Shown here piece after piece: positions 60,322 to 64,000 of a stretch of 64,000 nt of DNA; positions within the stretch are counted from its first letter, which is position 1, and every line of letters begins with the position of its first letter. This DNA is from Actinomycetota bacterium. GTDB lineage: Bacteria; Actinomycetota; Geothermincolia; Geothermincolales; RBG-13-55-18. The translations under genes and the position numbers were made by a program. The notes beneath the pieces were generated by a model, which was not told the origin of the DNA, ran no database searches, and saw nothing but the letters and a program-made list of their open reading frames with translations. The DNA lies in assembly GCA_013178005.1 (NCBI GenBank), contig JABLXL010000006.1, forward strand, positions 1 to 64,000, in the 5' to 3' direction.

Positions 60322-60886
60322 CGCGTGCGGGTTGCGCGAGGGGATGGAGTTGAAAGCAATCGGGGTGATCAGGTCGCCCTACCGCACCATGGACGAGGCA
60401 CCTTTCCAGGGGCGTTTCTCCAACGAGGAAGCGGAGTTGTGCATATTCGAGGAATACGCGGAAGGCCTCAAGGACGTGGAGGCATCGCGCTACCTCATCC
60501 TCCTCTACTGGGGGCACCTGGCGGACCGGAGCGTGCTTCAGACCGTCACCCCCTGGGGTCCGGAAGTGCGCGGCGTATTTGCCTGCCGGTCGCCTTCGCG
60601 GCCGAACCCGGTGGAGTTCTGCGTGGTGGAGCTCCTGGAAAGAAAAGGGAACCGCCTGCGGGTACGCGGCATGGACGCCGTGGACGGAAGCGCCATCGTC
60701 GACATCAAGCCCTACAGCGCGAGGATAGACTCCGTTCCTGGGGCTGGAATCGGCTGGTTCGAGGAGAAGGACGGCCGGTGGCCGCCGGCGGGCCGTGGAG
60801 ACGAAGCAAGCGCCGCCGGCCCCGGAAAGGAGGGCGACCACGGTGCGGTGAACGTGGAAGGCGAAGGTGACGCGGAGGTGGTATGA
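60305..60886 (+). CDS. TsaA/TrmO-domain SAM-dependent methyltransferase
   Basis: About 193 residues with the TrmO/YaeB beta-barrel motifs IGVIRSPYRTMDEAPFQG, VFACRSPSRPNPVEF and VDIKPYSARIDS. E. coli TrmO N6-methylates t6A37 of tRNA-Thr; short members like this one lack the C-terminal domain and often sit beside metal-chelate transporters in anaerobes, so another substrate is possible. The C-terminal 40 residues are Gly/Glu-rich. ATG 60305 follows GGACGAGAG. Confidence 0.85.
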   Translation: MANEFDACGLREGMELKAIGVIRSPYRTMDEAPFQGRFSNEEAELCIFEEYAEGLKDVEASRYLILLYWGHLADRSVLQTVTPWGPEVRGVFACRSPSRPNPVEFCVVELLERKGNRLRVRGMDAVDGSAIVDIKPYSARIDSVPGAGIGWFEEKDGRWPPAGRGDEASAAGPGKEGDHGAVNVEGEGDAEVV

Positions 60887-60887
60887 A

Positions 60888-61463
60888 ATGGAACTGAGAC
60901 CCGATCAATTCAAGCTCATGCTGCCCCTGCCGGTTACGGTGATAACCACCGTGGACGGCCATGGGGTGGCGAACGCGGCGCCCTATGGTTGCGTCATGCC
61001 CATCCTGAGACCCCTTGACCTGGTGGCCATCGCCTCCGCCCTCCCGCGCCACACCCTTCACAACATCAGGGAAACGGGGGAGTTCGTGATCAACGTCATC
61101 GGGGCGCCGTCCTTCGAGAAGGCCATGCTCACCGCGAGGAACTATCCCCCGGAAGTGGATGAGCTGCAAGAGGTAGGCCTGGAGACCTCGCCATCCAGGA
61201 CCGTCGCGCCCCCCAGGATCAATGACGCCCTGGGTTGGATAGAGGCGACCCTCGATCGAGAGGTCACGGGGAAGAACTACAGCCTGGTGATCGGGAAGGT
61301 GCTGTGCGCGGAGATCAACGACCGCTTCTGCAGCGACGGCCGCCTGGCCGAGCCCCCCGCCCTGATGCTGAGCCCCTACTACCATCTTCTGGGAGGGCGC
61401 ATCGGCGATGTGCGCGAGACCATGAAGCTCTTCCTGGGCGACCAGCCGCCGCAAGGCGAATGA
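60888..61463 (+). CDS. Flavin reductase-like FMN-binding protein
   Basis: A 191-residue split-barrel flavoprotein. PLPVTVITTVDGHGVANAAPYGCVMPI, HNIRETGEFVINVIG and the C-terminal YYHLLGGRIGDV match the flavoredoxin/flavin-reductase family, which binds FMN and transfers electrons. It could reduce a metal or corrinoid delivered by the adjacent ABC transporter; that link is inference. The ATG at 60888 lies 9 nt after GGAGG. Confidence 0.9.
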   Translation: MELRPDQFKLMLPLPVTVITTVDGHGVANAAPYGCVMPILRPLDLVAIASALPRHTLHNIRETGEFVINVIGAPSFEKAMLTARNYPPEVDELQEVGLETSPSRTVAPPRINDALGWIEATLDREVTGKNYSLVIGKVLCAEINDRFCSDGRLAEPPALMLSPYYHLLGGRIGDVRETMKLFLGDQPPQGE

Positions 61464-61542
61464 CCTGAGCGGCGCAGTGAAAGGGGAGAGAGGCGCATCC
61501 GGTGCGCTGGTAATGCCACGGGAAGTGGAGGCCGTTTACGGA

Positions 61543-63948
61543 TCAAAGATCGGATTTCGTTATGCGGATGCCGCGGGAGAGCTCGTCGGCCGCGTATTTA
61601 CGAATCTCCTTCCCGTTGATCACCAGGCCGAGGGGCCGGTCGTTCTCCAGTTTGAACCTGAGCAGCGCGTCGCGCGGCGAGGGGAGCAGGTCAGCGACCT
61701 CCAGCCTCATCCCGTCATCGTCCAGCTTGAATTCCCGCACCGCGAAACCGTCGATGCCGAAGGCGTGCCTGGCGGGTATGTCCACGTATATATCGCCATG
61801 GGCCGGGAGGATGCGGGCCGCCGCGTAAAGGGATGAACCCGCGCCCCAGTCCAGCATGAGGTAACCGGGGGTGGGGACATCGTAGCCGAAGTGGGCGTAG
61901 TTCTCCTCGATGGCGCCCCGCACCGAGGGGCGCAAGGGCACATACGGCTCTTTCCCGAGATACATGGTGGTGAAGCACGCGCGCAGGGCGGCGACCCCGC
62001 GCTCGAAGAGCTCGCGCTCGCCCGTGGCGTGGTAATAGTCGACGAGCAAGGGGGCGACGAGTCCCTGGCGCGCGTCGTTCCATTCCGCGTCGGTGTTCTG
62101 TGAGGCGAAGCCGCCGAAGGCATCTATGGAAAGAAAAGGCGGGCTCCATACCTGGTGGTAGGCGAGGAGGCGGTCGAGTGCCTTCCTTCCTGCCTCAAGG
62201 TAGCAGTCCTCGCCGCAGGCACGGTAAAGGTGCAGCAGGGCCGCCGCGGTCCAGTACATGCACATGGTGTTCTCGGGTCGGCAGCCGCTGCGCGGATCCA
62301 CCCACCCCACCGGCTTGGGCGAACACGAGAAGAAGGCCTCGTAATCGTACCACGTGTTGGAGTCCACCACCTCGCGGATGAGGAAATCGCCGCCGTCCCG
62401 CGCGCTCGCCAGGCATTCCTCGTCCCCGGTGAGCGAGGCCAGCAGGGAGAGGAACATCACCGCCGGCGCCGATTCCGCGCTCTCCGCGAGGCAGGGATCG
62501 ATGACCGGCCCGCCTCGCCTGTAGGCGACCCAGGCGGGGAAGGCTCCGCTGGGGCGCTGGAGCGAGATCACGGCTCGCGCCTGCGCGCGGCAGGCCTCCA
62601 GGGCTTCTGAACCTTCCTCGGACATATCCTCGTTTGTCGTGCCGCCCTCGAGGTCGCGCAGCCATTCCAGGAGGTGAAAACCGGTGGTGCAGCTGTCCGC
62701 GAGGTGGTAGCGGTCGAACACGGTGAAGCCGCGCGTCCCCTCGCGCCAGACCAGCTGGTCCCCCACCAGGTAAAGGACGGCGGGGAAGAGGCCGTGCAGG
62801 CGGGGCGAGGCAAGCGCGAGATCGCGCACCAACGCTGCCCGTCGCGCCAGCTCATCGTCCCCGCGCTCCCGCGCCAGCCAGGCCGCTCCGTACGCCGAAC
62901 GCAGGTTGCAGAACCAGCCCTGGAACTCGATCGCCGAGGGGGAGGCGCCCGGGTTTGACCCCAGGGTCTTGCGCAAGAGGCGGTAAAGGAGGGGGCGGTT
63001 GGTGACATGCGCCGCCCCGAAGCGCAGTATCCAGGCGTAAAGGCCGGGCAGGCGGATGAAGGCTGTGTTGGTGAGCCTGTCCTTCCTCAAGGGCGGGTGC
63101 TTGGAGTTCATGTTGTAGGCGTAACCGCCCCCACACCTCCTTCCGCCCACTTCCATCTCCACCCAGTTCTCCTCGTTATGGAAAGCCCATGTTCCCGCGA
63201 GATCGGTCAGCTCCGCCAGGGGAAGCGTCTGGGGACCGGGCTCCTGGGAGCGGGGCCTTCCGAAGCGATCCCAGAGGAAGGAGTTGACGCGGCGGTGCAG
63301 GGCGGCGCCGCCTCCCGTGGAGGCGAAAAGGTAATAGGCGAACACGATCTCCCGTCCCCTCTCCAGGGCGAAGCCCGGCAAAGAGCGGGTGTTGAAGTAC
63401 ACATGCCCCTTCACCCGGTGGCCCATTATGCCGTAGGAAAAGGTTTCCCCTTCCAGAGCCATCGCGGTTCGCAAGCCGGCCTTGTTCAAGGCGGCCAGGG
63501 ACTCCAGGTCTGGAACCAGAGCCAGCGTCGCCGCCTCTCCCTCCAGGATGATGCAGGGGGAGCGGAAGACCTGGTCGGGCGCCACCATTCCCGGCTTGGG
63601 GTGGAGGTGGGGGACGAAACGGAAGCGACCCTCCTCCGCGCCGCCCGCCACATGGAAGGAAACGGCGTAACGGGAAAGCCTGAGACCGCGCTTGGCGCGC
63701 AAGGTGTGCTGGATCCTAAAGCACCCCCCGCCAAGATCCTCTGTGGTGGTTTCGCAATCAATGAGCGCCTGCGCGGAAACGCCCTTCATGTAAGAGGTCA
63801 AACTCCATGCCTCGACGGTCGCGGCGGGAGCCTCGGCCACCTTTATCTCACCGTCCCAGTCCTCGAGGTAAAGGGCCATGGAGGTTTCGTGCCCCTCGCC
63901 ATGGCGGGCCAGGCGGAACATACCGTAATCTTCCAGGCTGTTTTTCAT
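61543..63948 (-). CDS. Large six-hairpin glycosidase-like protein, unassigned
   Basis: About 801 residues, no signal peptide, so cytoplasmic as read. The N-terminal 270 residues look beta-rich. From about residue 300 on there is a repeating alpha pattern with Trp/Tyr-rich motifs (YAWILRF, SAYGAAWLARERG, DSCTTGFHLLEWL, SGAFPAWVAYRRGG, CMYWTAAALLHLYRACG, FASQNTDAEWNDARQG) that recalls the (alpha/alpha)6 barrel of six-hairpin glycosidases. A small beta domain ends the protein. I cannot assign a GH family or substrate. It stands alone on the minus strand, convergent with the flavin reductase. ATG 63948 lies 9 nt after AAGGGGG. Confidence 0.7.
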   Translation of the reverse strand: MKNSLEDYGMFRLARHGEGHETSMALYLEDWDGEIKVAEAPAATVEAWSLTSYMKGVSAQALIDCETTTEDLGGGCFRIQHTLRAKRGLRLSRYAVSFHVAGGAEEGRFRFVPHLHPKPGMVAPDQVFRSPCIILEGEAATLALVPDLESLAALNKAGLRTAMALEGETFSYGIMGHRVKGHVYFNTRSLPGFALERGREIVFAYYLFASTGGGAALHRRVNSFLWDRFGRPRSQEPGPQTLPLAELTDLAGTWAFHNEENWVEMEVGGRRCGGGYAYNMNSKHPPLRKDRLTNTAFIRLPGLYAWILRFGAAHVTNRPLLYRLLRKTLGSNPGASPSAIEFQGWFCNLRSAYGAAWLARERGDDELARRAALVRDLALASPRLHGLFPAVLYLVGDQLVWREGTRGFTVFDRYHLADSCTTGFHLLEWLRDLEGGTTNEDMSEEGSEALEACRAQARAVISLQRPSGAFPAWVAYRRGGPVIDPCLAESAESAPAVMFLSLLASLTGDEECLASARDGGDFLIREVVDSNTWYDYEAFFSCSPKPVGWVDPRSGCRPENTMCMYWTAAALLHLYRACGEDCYLEAGRKALDRLLAYHQVWSPPFLSIDAFGGFASQNTDAEWNDARQGLVAPLLVDYYHATGERELFERGVAALRACFTTMYLGKEPYVPLRPSVRGAIEENYAHFGYDVPTPGYLMLDWGAGSSLYAAARILPAHGDIYVDIPARHAFGIDGFAVREFKLDDDGMRLEVADLLPSPRDALLRFKLENDRPLGLVINGKEIRKYAADELSRGIRITKSDL

Positions 63949-64000
63949 GGGCCTCATCCCCCTTGCGCACTCGTTGGACAGCCGGAGTCATAGCGTATGT

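Overview
The window is a GC-rich bacterial chromosome segment with dense, mostly plus-strand operons. Gene content and order (rho-rpmE-yqhQ/DUF1385-prfA-prmC; clpC-radA-disA-carD-PIN/TRAM-ispD-ispF; greA-lysS) fit a deep-branching, probably anaerobic Actinobacteriota lineage, for example something near Geothermincolia. That placement is inferred from gene content only. A CooC-type nickel ATPase, an ADP-forming acyl-CoA synthetase and archaeal-type carbon genes (hexulose-phosphate synthase, ApgM-like mutase, cyclic 2,3-diphosphoglycerate enzymes) point to an anaerobe with archaeal-like central metabolism. No tRNA, rRNA, transposase, integrase or CRISPR array was recognised.

Layout. 0.2-5.1 kb: MBL hydrolase, YjbQ, lysA, a degenerate PP2C-like protein, and a convergent HPS-RraA fusion gene that looks leaderless. 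5.4-14.8 kb: hom, thrC, an ApgM-like protein (candidate homoserine kinase), a phosphoesterase, cDPG synthetase, 2-phosphoglycerate kinase, transaldolase and rho. 14.9-20.1 kb: rpmE, DUF1385, prfA, prmC and an M23 peptidase; an 81-bp repeat pair lies between prfA and prmC. 20.2-23.4 kb (minus): an ADP-forming acyl-CoA synthetase with an apparent CTG start, and a DRTGG protein. 23.5-31.7 kb: a defence island, hsdM-abiEi-abiEii-hsdS-hsdR, with a near-perfect operator at the abiE promoter. 31.8-44.4 kb: greA, lysS, clpC, radA, disA, a MazG-like protein, carD, a PIN-TRAM protein, ispD and ispF; clpC-radA are separated by two families of tandem repeats.

44.5-54.4 kb is the most interesting part. 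A complete cobalamin riboswitch with an intrinsic terminator precedes a secreted beta-propeller/repeat protein. A DUF4430 (transcobalamin C-domain-like) lipoprotein, EcfT, a fused double EcfA, an S component and a membrane-anchored alpha/alpha-toroid protein follow. Together they look like a bacterial corrinoid capture and uptake system whose two surface proteins split the two-domain plan of animal transcobalamin/intrinsic factor.

54.5-64 kb: DUF2267 protein, two further repeat families, a putative self-standing small RNA, then a methyltransferase, CooC, a FecBCD/BtuFCD-type ABC transporter, TrmO and a flavin reductase (possibly a nickel or other metal-cofactor acquisition cluster), and a large unassigned alpha-barrel glycosidase-like protein on the minus strand.
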